A DNA stretch of 64,000 nucleotides, taken from NCBI RefSeq assembly GCF_030269925.1, contig NC_085107.1, forward strand, positions 1,240,001-1,304,000, in the 5' to 3' direction. The position numbers and the translations under genes are program-made. Origin of the DNA: Bombyx mori. Its lineage: Eukaryota; Arthropoda; Insecta; Lepidoptera; Bombycidae. Every line of letters begins with the position of its first letter. Position 1 is the stretch's first letter. This document shows, one piece after another, positions 43,489 through 55,200 of the stretch. The notes beneath the pieces were generated by a model. That model worked only from the letters and a program-made list of their open reading frames with translations. It had not been told where the DNA came from and made no database searches.

Positions 43489-43739
43489 CGTAGCGTGTAT
43501 CAATATGATGCTAAGCCGCGCAACTCTGGAGAGGTCTTTGTTCCGAGTAATTTTAGCAATTAATAAAACTATTTCAAAAGCTATAACCAGAAATATTAAA
43601 ATACAGAAGACATATCCAAAATACTACAAAACAAAAAGTAACTTGAATATCCCCTTTAAAAGTCATAAAATACTGAGTTTTGCTTTGTGCCGTAGATAAA
43701 TTCGTCTATAGACCCAAAGGAATGTCCATTTGATGTCAT

Positions 43740-44166
43740 GTCGTGACCTATTGGATAAGATTCCCGATGCGTTCATATCGAACGATACGACTGGACCGGA
43801 GTTCGAATTCCGCAGGCATCAGTGTGCTTTTGCACGTTTGCCTACGTTTGCCACTAGGCGCTCTTCCAACTCCATACAAATTTGAGTTAACTTTTACGCT
43901 ATCGAGAACGTTAAAAAACTCGCACTAAGCACACAGGTACCAATTCTTCTAACAAAATAACATACTTAACAAATGTTCACGATTGACTTCCACGACGAAG
44001 GAATAACATTGTGTAATAAAAATATATTAAAAGCTGAGACTTGTAACTCATATCTTAAGACGGGGGCTACATTTACGTTGTCAATGCCATTGGGTTCCGG
44101 TAACCATTTAAAAACAAGTGGGCTATGAGCTCCATCACCCATCACTCATCTAAGCAATAAAAAAAG
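43740..44166 (+). repeat. Bm1 SINE interrupted by a small MITE
   Basis: The diverged tRNA head (CCGGAGTTCGAATTCCGCAG) is followed at 43938 by the body (GTACCAATTCTTCTAAC, TTCACGATTGACTTCCACGA) and by the 3' end (AGCAATAAAAAAAG). Between head and body lies 117 bp of foreign sequence. Confidence 0.8.
43821..43937. mobile_element. small MITE nested in Bm1
   Basis: Left end CAGTGTGCTT and right end AAGCACACAG form short, imperfect inverted repeats. It splits the Bm1 copy between its head and body. No coding capacity. Confidence 0.6.
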
Positions 44167-44474
44167 TAGTGATGATATTAAAGTACATTTATATGGCCAA
44201 ATTATTCGTGCTATGTATTTTTATGTTATAGGAATACCATATCCATAAACTAATTTCTGTTTCGTGCATCGTTGTCAAAGCATTACGGTCAAGTGACTTG
44301 ATGAAAACATGTTTTGTGAAACTCCGTAATTCGAGTGATTTTGTATTGCAACCCATGGATTTTATAACATGGATTACAACATAATATTAACATTAACCAT
44401 TTATATATTGGAATGAGTTGATTTGTGTTGTTAAATAGATAATAAAAGTTATATATTAGTCCTGATAATATAGA

Positions 44475-44790
44475 ATTCGTCGTGGCCTAAAGGATAAGAC
44501 GTCCGGTGCATTCGTGTGTAGCGATGCACAGGTGTTCGAATCCCGCAGGCGGGTACCAATTTTTCTAATGAAATACGTACTTAACAAATGTTCACGATTG
44601 ACTTCCACGGTGAAGGTATAACATTGTGTAATAAAAATCAAACCTCTCTAGGACCTCTTGTGAGTCCGCATGGGTACCTAGATATCACCACCCTGCCTAT
44701 TTCCGTCGTGAAGCAGTAATGCGTTTCGGTAACACCAGGTGGACTGTGACCTCCTCCACCCATCTATGCAATATGCAATAAATAAAATAA
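44475..44790 (+). repeat. Bm1 SINE with tRNA head and internal deletion
   Basis: Head TCGTGGCCTAAAGGATAAGA and B box GGTGTTCGAATCC, then body. The block between AATGCGTTTCGG and AACACCAGGTGG is deleted. A-rich 3' end. Confidence 0.88.
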
Positions 44791-44964
44791 ACAAAATTGA
44801 TGCATAGGTTACGACATCAAACAGATATTAACTTACATGGTGACAAACGAGTCAAACCCATAGTGTCATCACATTACGACCCGTATCGGCCGTAGAATCG
44901 AGCTGCACTGTGGCACCAGTATACGGTCAGTAGTTTTTTGCGTAATCGCTAATGGCAGGCCGTG

Positions 44965-45060
44965 TTATAAGGATGATTAGGCAGTACCACTGGAACTGCC
45001 TATTTTGGCCGCGAAGTAGTAATACATTCCGGATTCAGAGTTATAAAAACCAGAACATAA
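44965..45060 (+). repeat. Bm1 SINE fragment, degraded
   Basis: GGCAGTACCACTGGAACTGC and GAAGTAGTAATACATTCCGG resemble the Bm1 middle. Confidence 0.5.
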
Positions 45061-45146
45061 CATAATTAAGACTTCTATGTCATATATCTTAAAGGAGATG
45101 ATTTTACTGTGAATTTTATTTTGTGAACTTAATTTACTGGTTTAAG

Positions 45147-45390
45147 GACCTCTTGTGAGTCCGCATCGGTAGATACCACCGCCCTGCCTATTCCAGCCGT
45201 GGAGCAGTAATGCGTTTCGGTTTGAAGGGCGGGGCAGCCGTTGTAACTATACTGAGACCTTCAAACCCATATCTCAAGATAAGGGGCGACATTTAAGTTC
45301 TATATGTCTATAGGCTCCAGAAACCACTTAACACCAGGTGGGCTGTGAGATCGTCCACCCATCTGTGCAATAAATAAATAAATAAACGAA
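45147..45390 (+). repeat. Bm1 SINE, tRNA head missing
   Basis: Starts AGGACCTCTTGTGAGTCCGC and ends GCAATAAATAAATAAATAAA. Truncated at the recurrent point. Confidence 0.88.
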
Positions 45391-45834
45391 ATGACCTAGA
45401 TATGAAACATTCGCAATGTCGCCAAGGGGAAGTATCACCATCCTGCGCAGTTTTCGCGTCAAGCAATCAAAAATCCAGTAGAATACATTTGTTATCATGA
45501 CCTGGCGTTTCAAACAAGCAACATCAATCACATTGCAGTATCTACCTATAGGTATATACGCTCCGAACAACACATCACATAGGCAGACCGTTCTCCCGTT
45601 TTCCCATCAAAATCATAACAAAAATTCCAACAAACATTACCAAATCAATGATTGTTTCAAATCCTTCATTCATTTTTCAATAATATTTCCCGTTACGTTA
45701 TATAAAAGACGAAACCTACACTAAAATATATTTAAATTATATTATTTTTCTTACATTAAAAAAAATTTAATTCATATGTACGTAACACGAAAGATAAAGC
45801 AGTCAAAGTCACAATTGATAAACGTTATCACGCT

Positions 45835-45839
45835 TCAGT
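45835..45839 (+). promoter_or_regulatory. candidate initiator for the MIF-like gene
   Basis: TCAGT, the arthropod initiator motif, 26 bases before the start codon. A TATAAAAG box further up at 45701-45708 is too distant to serve this initiator but could serve a start near 45730. Either choice is inferred. Confidence 0.35.
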
Positions 45840-45864
45840 CGAACTCCGAGCGGTCTTGGAAGAC

Positions 45865-45972
45865 ATGCCGTGCCTTAAAATATTCACTAATTTGACAAAC
45901 AGTTTCATACCCAATGATTTTGTTAATAAAATAATACCGGTCCTATCCAAGGCTGTGCAAAAATCACCTGAG
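45865..45972 (+). CDS. MIF: MIF-like exon 1
   Basis: 36 codons from ATG (MPCLKIF) to SPE, donor GAG|GTGAGT. It ends in phase 0. An in-frame TTG upstream is not a start; the Pro-2 requirement fixes this ATG. Confidence 0.9.
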
Positions 45973-48027
45973 GTGAGTGAAAAGAAAAAAAAAACATTAT
46001 TCTTCAATTTATTATTAATTCTACATTCAAATTCAGTAGTGTTTTTAAAAACCTAGTAAAGGTTAAATTGTTTGATAAAAACATCCGTAACTATTGTATT
46101 AGCTGGCTTCAAAGTTCTAACAGATCTAGAATTCTAAGATTAAATATCATTGTAATCATCACCAGTGCGCTTACATTTACCTATGTTGTAAAGTATTTTA
46201 ATTATCTTACATTTATTCGGTCGCTTCGAATTACGAGTATAAGCAGTATATAACATAACCTAAGCTCATTAAAATTGATACTGGAATCAATTAGGAGATG
46301 AATCTGTAAAAGTATTTTGAAAATTATTTCATGATGATCACTTCTTTATAACTGTCGTTTTACGAGTAATAAAGTAGACTATGGTTAAGAAGAAAAGTGA
46401 ACACCTAATAATTGATTATAAGCTATGATGTTGTCACGTCCCTTGATGCTTGAATTTGAAATGTATTCCCTGGACCTTTACCTGAACTGTAAACAAGAGT
46501 TACAATTATATTATATAACTATAATAATTATAAATTTAATATATATACAATTATATTATATAACATATAATTGTAACTCTGGTTGATATTAATTATATTA
46601 TAAGATTAATTATATATGAACTATAAATATATGTTATATATAATAATTACATATAACATATAATTGTAACTCTTGTTTACAGTAAACGATCACTCTAAAA
46701 ATGTTTTTCTTTCAAAAATAACTGTTTTGCGATAATTGTGTTTTACTCATAAAAGGCTACTTGGTGATGTCTCAAAATGATGAAAAAAGGAAAGGGTTAA
46801 TATAATAAGTTTAATATTAAATATAATTTTGAAATATTTCTGATTAATACAAGCAACATTTCACTTGTCACATTAGGAAGAAAAAATCTTCCAGAAGTAT
46901 TCTATATCATTCTCACGCAGCCTAAATCATAGAGATATACCTAATATATGTTTCGCTTATTTTAGTGTCGCTTTTTCTTTTGAATGAATATTCGTAGAAT
47001 GCTCCGGTGGTAGATTCTGGGAAGCACGGCTCCTGTTAGGGTTCGTGATAACAACAAAGTCAGGTTTGAGCCCCGTGAGCTCACCTACTGGCCCGGTGAC
47101 GCTAATATTGTATCTCAAGACCATCAGATTAGGTAGGAAAAAAAAAAGGTAAAATGCGTTTCTCAATAGAACGCAACCCACATTGCCTATGCCGCACCGT
47201 TCTATCATACACGGTTGCTACCGTAATAGACCCTATTGGGGTGGCAATGATACGGTGGTGGGTAATGGCCTTGAACTCATCTTCTCATATAGACCAATTC
47301 CAAAAACCAAACATAATTGGTTCAGTACATGGTATCGCAGGGCTGTTTCTTCTAATTCAAATTGGCTTTAAAACATGTGCTGTACTAATGACATTTTGAA
47401 AAAAATCTGTGCGATTAGGAGCAGAGTCAAACCGTGAGTTTCTTGCCGATTCTGTGGTGAAACTCATGACGATTTCAATGTCATAGTTTTAAATTATTTT
47501 GACGACTATTAATGCTTTTACTGTGTCGATACATGATATAACTTTGTTTTCAGAAATTTATATGCCTGATATCCCCCGACTGTGCCTTATCGATAGGAGG
47601 CGAGTCGTCCACACCAGGCGCTGTCGCCACCCTGGAATCGATTGGTAACCTGGGCCCAAGCCAAAATAAAGTCATCGCCAAAGAAATATCAGATTTCGTC
47701 GAAAAGGAATTGGGAATCTCGAAAGACAGGTTTTTGTTCATTGCTATTTATCCAGGAGCGTTAATTACCTACCTACAACGATAGTAAAATAACTTGCACA
47801 TTGATCCGTTTCCTCCGCTTTGTGTTGGGAAGTTGCAGCCAGTCTGCTGAGCTAAGCTAAAAAACTACCATAACTAAAAGTAAAGATTTTAATCGAAACA
47901 GAATATCTAAGTAGGTATATATTCAATTTTATTTACTTTCTGTTCCAGATTTTTCTTAACATTCTACGATTTGAAGAACTTTAATGTAGCTAAAGGAGGA
48001 ATCACCGTCGATGTATTGGAACCTTGA
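45865..48027 (+). CDS. MIF: macrophage migration inhibitory factor-like tautomerase, three exons
   Basis: Coding exons 45865-45972, 47554-47729 and 47949-48027 join in phase to a 120-residue protein, the usual MIF length. The start gives Met-Pro (MPCLKIF): after Met removal the N-terminal proline is the family's catalytic base. A lysine in VQKSPE fits the second active-site residue. ISPDCALSIGG, LESIGNLGPSQNK and FLTFYDLKNFNV are family blocks. MIF proteins are cytosolic trimers, can be secreted without a signal peptide, and act in insect immunity and cell survival. The human CXXC oxidoreductase motif is missing here (SSTPGAVATLESIG). Canonical GT-AG introns; intron 1 holds a MITE and a family A repeat. 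AATAAA at 48171-48176 is a likely poly(A) signal. It converges on the PDE10A-like gene. Confidence 0.92.
46487..46682. mobile_element. MITE in MIF intron 1
   Basis: Perfect 23-bp terminal inverted repeat starting CTGTAAACAAGAGTTACAAT, total 196 bp, very AT-rich inside. A further partial arm copy (ATAATTGTAACTCTGG) lies in the middle. No coding capacity; target duplication unclear. Confidence 0.8.
46985..47150 (+). repeat. interspersed repeat family A, 3' part with A tail
   Basis: GGTGGTAGATTCTGGGAAGC, GCCCCGTGAGCTCACCTACT and CATCAGATTAGGTAGG, then A10. It sits in MIF intron 1. Confidence 0.65.
47554..47729 (+). CDS. MIF: MIF-like exon 2
   Basis: Acceptor TTTTCAG, 58 codons plus two bases, donor ACAG|GTTTTT. 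Carries the ISPDCALSIGG and SIGNLG blocks and the helix EISDFVEKELGISKD. Position and phase match exon 2 of animal MIF genes. Confidence 0.9.
47949..48027 (+). CDS. MIF: MIF-like exon 3
   Basis: Acceptor TGTTCCAG, completes the Arg codon, then FFLTFYDLKNFNVAKGG ... LEP and TGA. Confidence 0.9.
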
Positions 48028-48745
48028 AGTACATATTAAAAATATATGTTTATCACATATGGCACATAGATACAAAATCTTAAGCATAAATCGTAATCTT
48101 AATATAATTCAAAATTATTCCAAAATGAACTACATACCTGACCACAATATTCAAAAGCTAAAGATACAAAAATAAATGTATATGCCTACAAGAAGATCTT
48201 AACATTATTTCTTGTTATTTTTATTCATGCAAGTTTAAAAATAAATAGAATTTCGAATTTATCAAAGTCTCGACTTTATTATATCTGTGTAATATTACAT
48301 TAACTTTTCACCAGGTAATAATATAATAAAATATCTAATAATAACTAACTTTTCTAAATTAGAACCAAGTGATTATTAATTTGAGAAAAACATTTCAAAT
48401 TTGAGCAAAAACATTAATAGGAAACTTTAGTGAAACAAAAAATGGGAACCTATACTTAAAAACTTAAATAGCAATCTTGTTCACTTAAAAATTGCTATTA
48501 ATTTTACGAATGACTTCATGCAAATGAGGAATAATGAAATGATTTTGTTATTACATGATAAATCAAAACTTTATAATTAAAATAAACATTTTTCATTATA
48601 TGATTTTTACAAGTCCCTAAGAATGAACTACATTCACACACACAAAAATGTGGTAACATCGATCGGCCGTGTACTAGAACTAATATGTTCCTAAATGAAA
48701 TATGCTAATTATGAGTTCAGGATCAATATATTTCTAGTTTTTTTT
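48028..48745. other. convergent intergenic region with both 3' UTRs
   Basis: 735 bp separate the two stop codons. A MIF poly(A) signal (AATAAA, plus) is at 48171-48176. Minus-strand AATAAA hexamers for the PDE gene are at 48746-48751 and 48220-48225. If the distal one is used, the transcripts nearly meet tail to tail. Confidence 0.5.
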
Positions 48746-48761
48746 TTTATTTCTCCGATAT

Positions 48762-49202
48762 TCAAACTGTATCATCTTTTTTCGTCGCTTCACTAGCAAC
48801 TAATACGCCTTCTTCTTCGATCCACGTGACTCCATCAATTTCCTTCCAAATGTTACTTCTAAAGGTTTGTTCAACCGCAAATTCTTCGTCATCATTCCAT
48901 ACTACAGGTTTGGGTTGAGCTTCTCCTATAATAGTTTTTGATTCTTGCCTTATGATTTCTACTCTTTTGTTCCCTTCATTTTTAACTGTGACATCATCAT
49001 CATCATCTCCGATTCCATCCTTTGGTTCAAGGCTATCTTTAGAATTATCTTTCTTCGAGTCTTGCTTAAAAAGGATCTTATCAGCTCTCGCTTTCCATCT
49101 GTTGAGGTTTTTTGTTGCCATAGCGTACATCGGCTTTGTGTTCGGAAGTATTCGATACAGCATGTCGTAACACGGTATACATATTTGACTGAGGAAACCA
49201 AC
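48762..49202 (-). CDS. PDE10A: PDE10A-like exon 12 (last)
   Basis: Acceptor AATTCCAG. Begins [15 protein letters not shown], the end of the catalytic domain, then LNRWKA. A long acidic/basic tail ([18 protein letters not shown]) runs to TGA. An antisense ORF pair here is incidental. Confidence 0.92.
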   Translation of the reverse strand, partial: VGFLSQICIPCYDMLYRILPNTKPMYAMATKNLNRWKARADKILFKQDSKKDNSKDSLEPKDGIGDDDDDVTVKNEGNKRVEIIRQESKTIIGEAQPKPVVWNDDEEFAVEQTFRSNIWKEIDGVTWIEEEGVLVASEATKKDDTV

Positions 49203-52200
49203 CTGGAATTACATTTGAAATCATTCGATAATTTTCTGTTTTTAAAGAAAACCTTCGTTAACAAACTCTTAAATTCTATCATTAATGATTACGGAAACAA
49301 TAATATAACTGTATAATATAGTATACATATTAAACTTTATTATCAAACAGAATAGACGAGTAATTATAAGCGCTTGATTCGTTTCAAAGATTAAGTAACA
49401 TACAATAAAAGCTCCTTATTAGCGCTTCCCTCATTCGCGTTTTCACTATTCGCGTATTAAAAAATGCGACCCATTTCCCATATTCGCAGCTAAAGATTTC
49501 TTTATTCGCGGATCTAATCGGTACATACATATTAATAAAAATGGTTCCAATATGTAGGCATCCGTTGTAAACGCGCTGTTCCATATTCACGGTTACTGTA
49601 TTCGCGGCATATTTAAGGAACATAGGTATATCCCGCCAGTAAAAAGCTTTTACTATATTACCAGACATCATATTATGACAAATGTTCTGGATATCATATT
49701 CCACCCAAATTATAAACTCATTAGTTCTAAAAATGATCATAGTTACGCACCGCTACGACTGTTGCTAATAGTAAATTAAATATGAAAATTTTTTCGTGAA
49801 CTTCTCAAAAAAAAATTATATTATGATGAAAGCAACGATAAACAAATCAGTCAATCGAGCAGTGTAAAGCTCCTTCATAAATGTGGAAATTCGTTTATGT
49901 TTAGATAACATTCTATTATTCTATTACCTGACACTTCTAATCTATATCTATATTTCTATACCTATATAAAAATGAATTGTTGTTCGTTAGTCTCGCTAAA
50001 ACTCGAGAACGGCTGAACCGATTTAGTTAATTTTGGTCTTGAATTATTCGTGGTAGTCCAGAGAAGGTTTAAAAGGTAGATAAATATAAAAATGCTCGGA
50101 ATTAAATAAAAATAACAATTTCGTTTTCCCTTTGATGTGTCCCTCGTCGGACGGATTTCTTTTGTTTCTTTTAAGATTATTTTATAAAAAAATTTAGGTC
50201 GTTTATTTATCGATTGGGGCACTACAAAGTTTTTTTTTTTTTTTTTTATTGCTGAGATGGGTGGACGAGCTCACAGCCCACCTGGTGTTAAGTGGTTACT
50301 GGAGCCCATAGACATCCACAACGTAAATGCGCCACCCACCTTGAGATATAAGTTCTATGGTCTCACGTATAGTTACAACGGCTGCCCCACCCTTCAAACC
50401 GAAACGCATTACTGCTTCACGGCAGAAATAGGCAGGGTGGTGGTACCCACCCGCGCGGACTCACAAGAGGTCCTACCACCAGTAAAAATCTGCCGGGTCA
50501 GCTAGTTTTTAATGATATTCTAGGTATAAAAGTGTTTTGTAGAGAGATATGTGTTCATGAAAGTGTTTACATTAAACAAATACATTTCACCTGGCTAGCT
50601 GGCTGCTCTTCAGGTTTATTCCTATCCATCATCGGTATCGGTATCCTTCCAGCAGCTCTCTCCTTGTCTCCTTGATCATAAAACTCCTCAAATATAACCT
50701 TCACTGTTTTGATCTGAATCTCCCATGGCTTAGCTGAAGCTGACAGATCAGCCGCTGTCATTGATATGGCCATGGCCAAATCTCTGAATAAAGTTACGTT
50801 TTTTTATGACTGATGACAAAATTAATAAAAAAAATCGCTGCAAGAGCCCTTACAAATTAGAATTAGTTTAGAGAAATTAGTTTAGAACAATCACAGTTAT
50901 GAATTCGCTATCCAAATATTTTTGTTCAATAAAAACTATTTTTGGAGCCTTATTAAATATTTCGCAAATTCTAATAAACGAACACATTAGTGAGTTCTCT
51001 TTGTGAGAGTGAGTGATTCGTCATAGTATTCGCAAAGCCCCCACAATAATAATAGATATTTGACCAACCTGTGACTCGGATCGTCCCAGCTGAACTGTGC
51101 TTCATCAGATCTGTACAATTCTCTTATTTTGTCTAAATTAGGGAAGAAGGCCGCTAGATCGGTTGCCAGAATACAGTGCCTGATGAAGCCGAGAATCTCT
51201 TTGTAGTCTTCGCTTGAAATATGTGAGAATATGTTGTGACCGTCCTGTGGAGTTTACATTTTAAGTTCATCTTCAATTCCTCACTAGATACCAATTTATT
51301 TATCACTAGCGGCCCGCTCCGGCTCCGCTCTGGTCTTTCACAAAAATTTCAACGATATTTGACGTTGTTTTATTTAAAAAAATTAAAAAAACACTTATTG
51401 CGGCATAACTATAATAGTTAGACATATGGTGTTGCAACACTTTTTGTAAATAATTTGTTCTATAAAGTTTTAATACATTATTTTATTCTATCATCAACTG
51501 TTTTTGTAGGGCACGCGATGTAAAGAATATTTTAGGTAATTTTTTTACACTTTGGGTTACATTATTGGAGTTTTAGTAAGGAACCCCAATTTTTTTCAAA
51601 AAAGATTATAGCCTATATCACTCGGGTATAGTGTAGCCTCCGAACAATGAAAGAATTTTTCAAATCGGTTCACTAGTTTCGGAGCCTATTAAATACAAAC
51701 AAACAAACAAACAAATCTTTCCTCTTTATAATATTAGTATAAATTTACAATATAAATTACTGCCCCAAAGCCACTACTCACTCAACCTTTTAGATTACTT
51801 AGATGGGTCGATGACTTCAATGCCTAGATTAGTTAGAAATTGCAAAATGACTATTTCGCAGAAGAAGCACACAATTGCTCCGACGTAATGCAGCATAATA
51901 ATAAACAATTTATTACCGAGAATTATATCCGCGTGATAACAGAATACGTCCAGATCATACCTGTTGTAAAATAGTGACCGTAATGTTGAAATGATGGTGC
52001 TCTAGAGTAGATGTTGTGTACATGGCGGCTAGAGGTGAGGCCGTTTCGCTCATGTATTTATTGGTATACCCTCGGTGGTCCAAATCGTGGCAAAGACACG
52101 CAACGAAGAGTGCCAGTCTCTGCACGCAAACGAAATATAAATTGGCAGTTTAAATATGTATAATATAAATTGGCAGTTATAATATAATAATATAATAAAT

Positions 52201-55200
52201 AATAAAAATTATAATATAATAAAAATATAAATTGGCAGTTTATAACTAAACGTCAATTACGTTTTCGTTTTTAATATAATTAACGTGTAAGCTACGGCAC
52301 GACTACTATCAAGTGATATATACAGTCCATAGACTTGACAAACTGAATGCCGCGCACCACTTTGAAATATGAGGTTTTTATTGTCTTTTATAGCGGCTAT
52401 TTACCTTCGAGACCGAAATGCGTGACAGCTTCGTTACAGAAATAGGCAGAGTGGTTGTACGTACACGAGCTTTTTTTTATTGCCTGTGTAGTCAGACGAG
52501 CATACGGCCCACCTGATGGTAAGTGGTCACCGTCGCTCATAGACGTCAGCAATGCCGTCTGGCTCAAAAGATGCCCTACCGCGAGTAATTACGAAAATCA
52601 ATTTTTTTTGCGGGTTTTCTTTTTATTACGCGATGTTACTCCTTCACCGTGAAAGTCGTAAGCACGTGCTAAGTACGGATTTTATAACAAAAATTGGTAT
52701 ATGCCTGCGAGATTCAGACCCCGGCACAGCCGCCTCGCTCGATACCAATCGACCGGGCTTCTTATTCTTTAGGCTGCGACCACTTAACATATAGGCATGT
52801 CTTAAAACCGCTACAAGCACGACCTAGCTTCCCAATTAAACAGCTACACTACTTGCCTTGTTGTAATCAAATCTCTCCTTCACATCACTTTTCAAGATGG
52901 CGTACATTGCATGAGCGACGGTCCAGCCATGATCGAAGTTATGATACGGCACCGTCCTATAATTCTTCTTGACAGTCAACGTGAACCTTGTCAGCGTCGT
53001 AATATCAAACTGGGTCATGTCAAACAGATCGCGAAACATTGATATAATACATTTACATTTCTCGAACTCATCAAAACGAAACGGATCTAGATAAAAATCT
53101 GCGAAGTCAACATTCAACGGTTCTTTGTCTAGCAGCATAGCTTGCACCTCATATTCCCGGCACGTGTTGTGGTAGCTTAACACTTCGAGGGCAACTCGGT
53201 ACTTCTGCTCCTTCCTCATGATCCTGTCATAAAGCCTCGCATGGTGGAGGGCTAGGCCGAAAAACGTGGAGAATATCTCGAAGGCCGCCTCATCGTCATC
53301 ACCGAAATATTTATCGTCGCGTTTGTTAACCATTTGGACAACGCCAATGACTTTTCCTTCGACCTTTATGGGCATACATAGAATGCTTATTGTTTTGTAT
53401 CCAGTAGCTTCGTCCACGTCTCTATGAAAAGAATATATCATTAATTTTTTTCTGTATGTTTTTCGTAATATCATGAGCTTCGACCTAGTTTTGTAAGTGA
53501 TTATAAGCAATAACCTCAAAAATGCTCTTCCACCTATTAGTTCTTCCCACAAAATCGTTTTCTTCAACGCTGAAGATAATCACCTCAATAATACCCTTCT
53601 GTTGACATAGTTTACCAGTCGGTTTGTGCAAATATTCTTGAACGTGATATATCTATGGTATATCTATGGTAAACGGCCGTCTGGTGTAGTGGTAAGTGAC
53701 ATGGTCACTACACAAGGGGCTCGCGGGTTTGAATCCCGCCAAGGGAAGATATTTGTATGATAAATATAAAATGTCTTTTCCAGGGTTATGGATGTATATT
53801 AAATATAATAATATGTATGTGTATAATAAAAATCTTACATTTATTTCTATTATCTGGTACCTGTAACGCAAGTTCTTTACGAACTTAGCACGGGACCAGT
53901 TAACGTGGTCTGATTCTTAGTAAATATTTATTTATTTATTATTTATCTTTAAATCACTTACCTTACCAATGCTTACTTACCTATTACCAATGCCTCTCAT
54001 TTTCACTTACCTATTAAACCTGTAATCAGAATAAGCGTCAGGAATATTCATGGTCTCGCCTGATAACGCCACGTGACCGGCGATTCCTCTATTTATCGGC
54101 ATCCTAATCTCTTTCTTTTCCATATCCAGATCTAGACCTGGCTCAAATTTAAGATCGAATACAGTGGAGACCAGCTCAGAATTCCTGTAGTCGACTAAGA
54201 ATAGCGAAGCCCTGTCTGCGTTCACAAGCCTCTGGGCGAACTCCAATATCCTCTTTATCAGTTGATCCAAAGAAACCATCTCTTCGAAAATTGCTCTGAA
54301 AATACAAGGTGATTATAAAGCATATTAAACTCACTAAAACTTGTCAACTCATGGCTTAAAAAAAAAGTACACGAAGACAGATTTACAATTAGCAGTACTC
54401 GTAACTACGTATAGTATCGAATAGTTGTTACAGAGGAAAGCCTTTAAGACGTCCTTACGAATCCTCCTGATCCATTAAAGTTGCTTTTAGATACCTCAAG
54501 CACTGGCCACCGTCCTCGCTGAGCCCGTCACTTGCGACGAAGGGCTCGGCGAGTAAATTAACCCATAGACACAGCACACTGAGTTTCTCGACGGATCTTC
54601 TCAGTGGGTCGCGTTTCCGTTCCCGTGATAGATTCTGCGAAGCACTGCTCTTGCTAGGGCCAGTGTAAGCAACACCTTCGGTTTGAGCACTGAGAGCTCA
54701 CATACACGTTAGGGCAACGCTGATATAGCCTCTCAAGGCTATCAGAATAGGTAGGAAAAAAAAGAATAGAGGAAACATCCACACATTGACAAGTTATTAA
54801 ATAAATACGTACTTGACAACGTCTAATAAAAAATCGGACATGTTACGTTCCCTTTTCTTATCCACATACAGCTTGCAGTAATGCAGAGCAACACTACCCC
54901 ACACGACGATGTGACCACTAATCTCTTCGTCGATGACTTTGAACCTGTCCTTTGTTCTCCACATTTCTAAGACGTAAGACGTTTTACCGGATTTCGTTAT
55001 AATCGGTTGGTACAGTATATAGTTTCCTTGTTTCTGTAAAACAACGAAAATCATTGTAATAATTTTTCGTTAAGGATATTAAGCATTATTAATAGGATGC
55101 CAGCTTTGTGTACTCATAGATACCGTTAACCTTATTATATTACACTTATTACAAACAGTCACTTGGACTCGAATCTGTGGCCTCCCCTTTAACATTACTG

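Noticed and set aside
45496..46253. plus-strand ORFs around MIF exon 1 that run into the intron
   Set aside because: Only 45865-45972 is supported; the rest is flanking or intronic read-through.
48945..49316. plus-strand ORFs of 72 and 123 codons
   Set aside because: Antisense to the last PDE exon, low complexity (Ile/Ser runs from the Asp-rich stretch).
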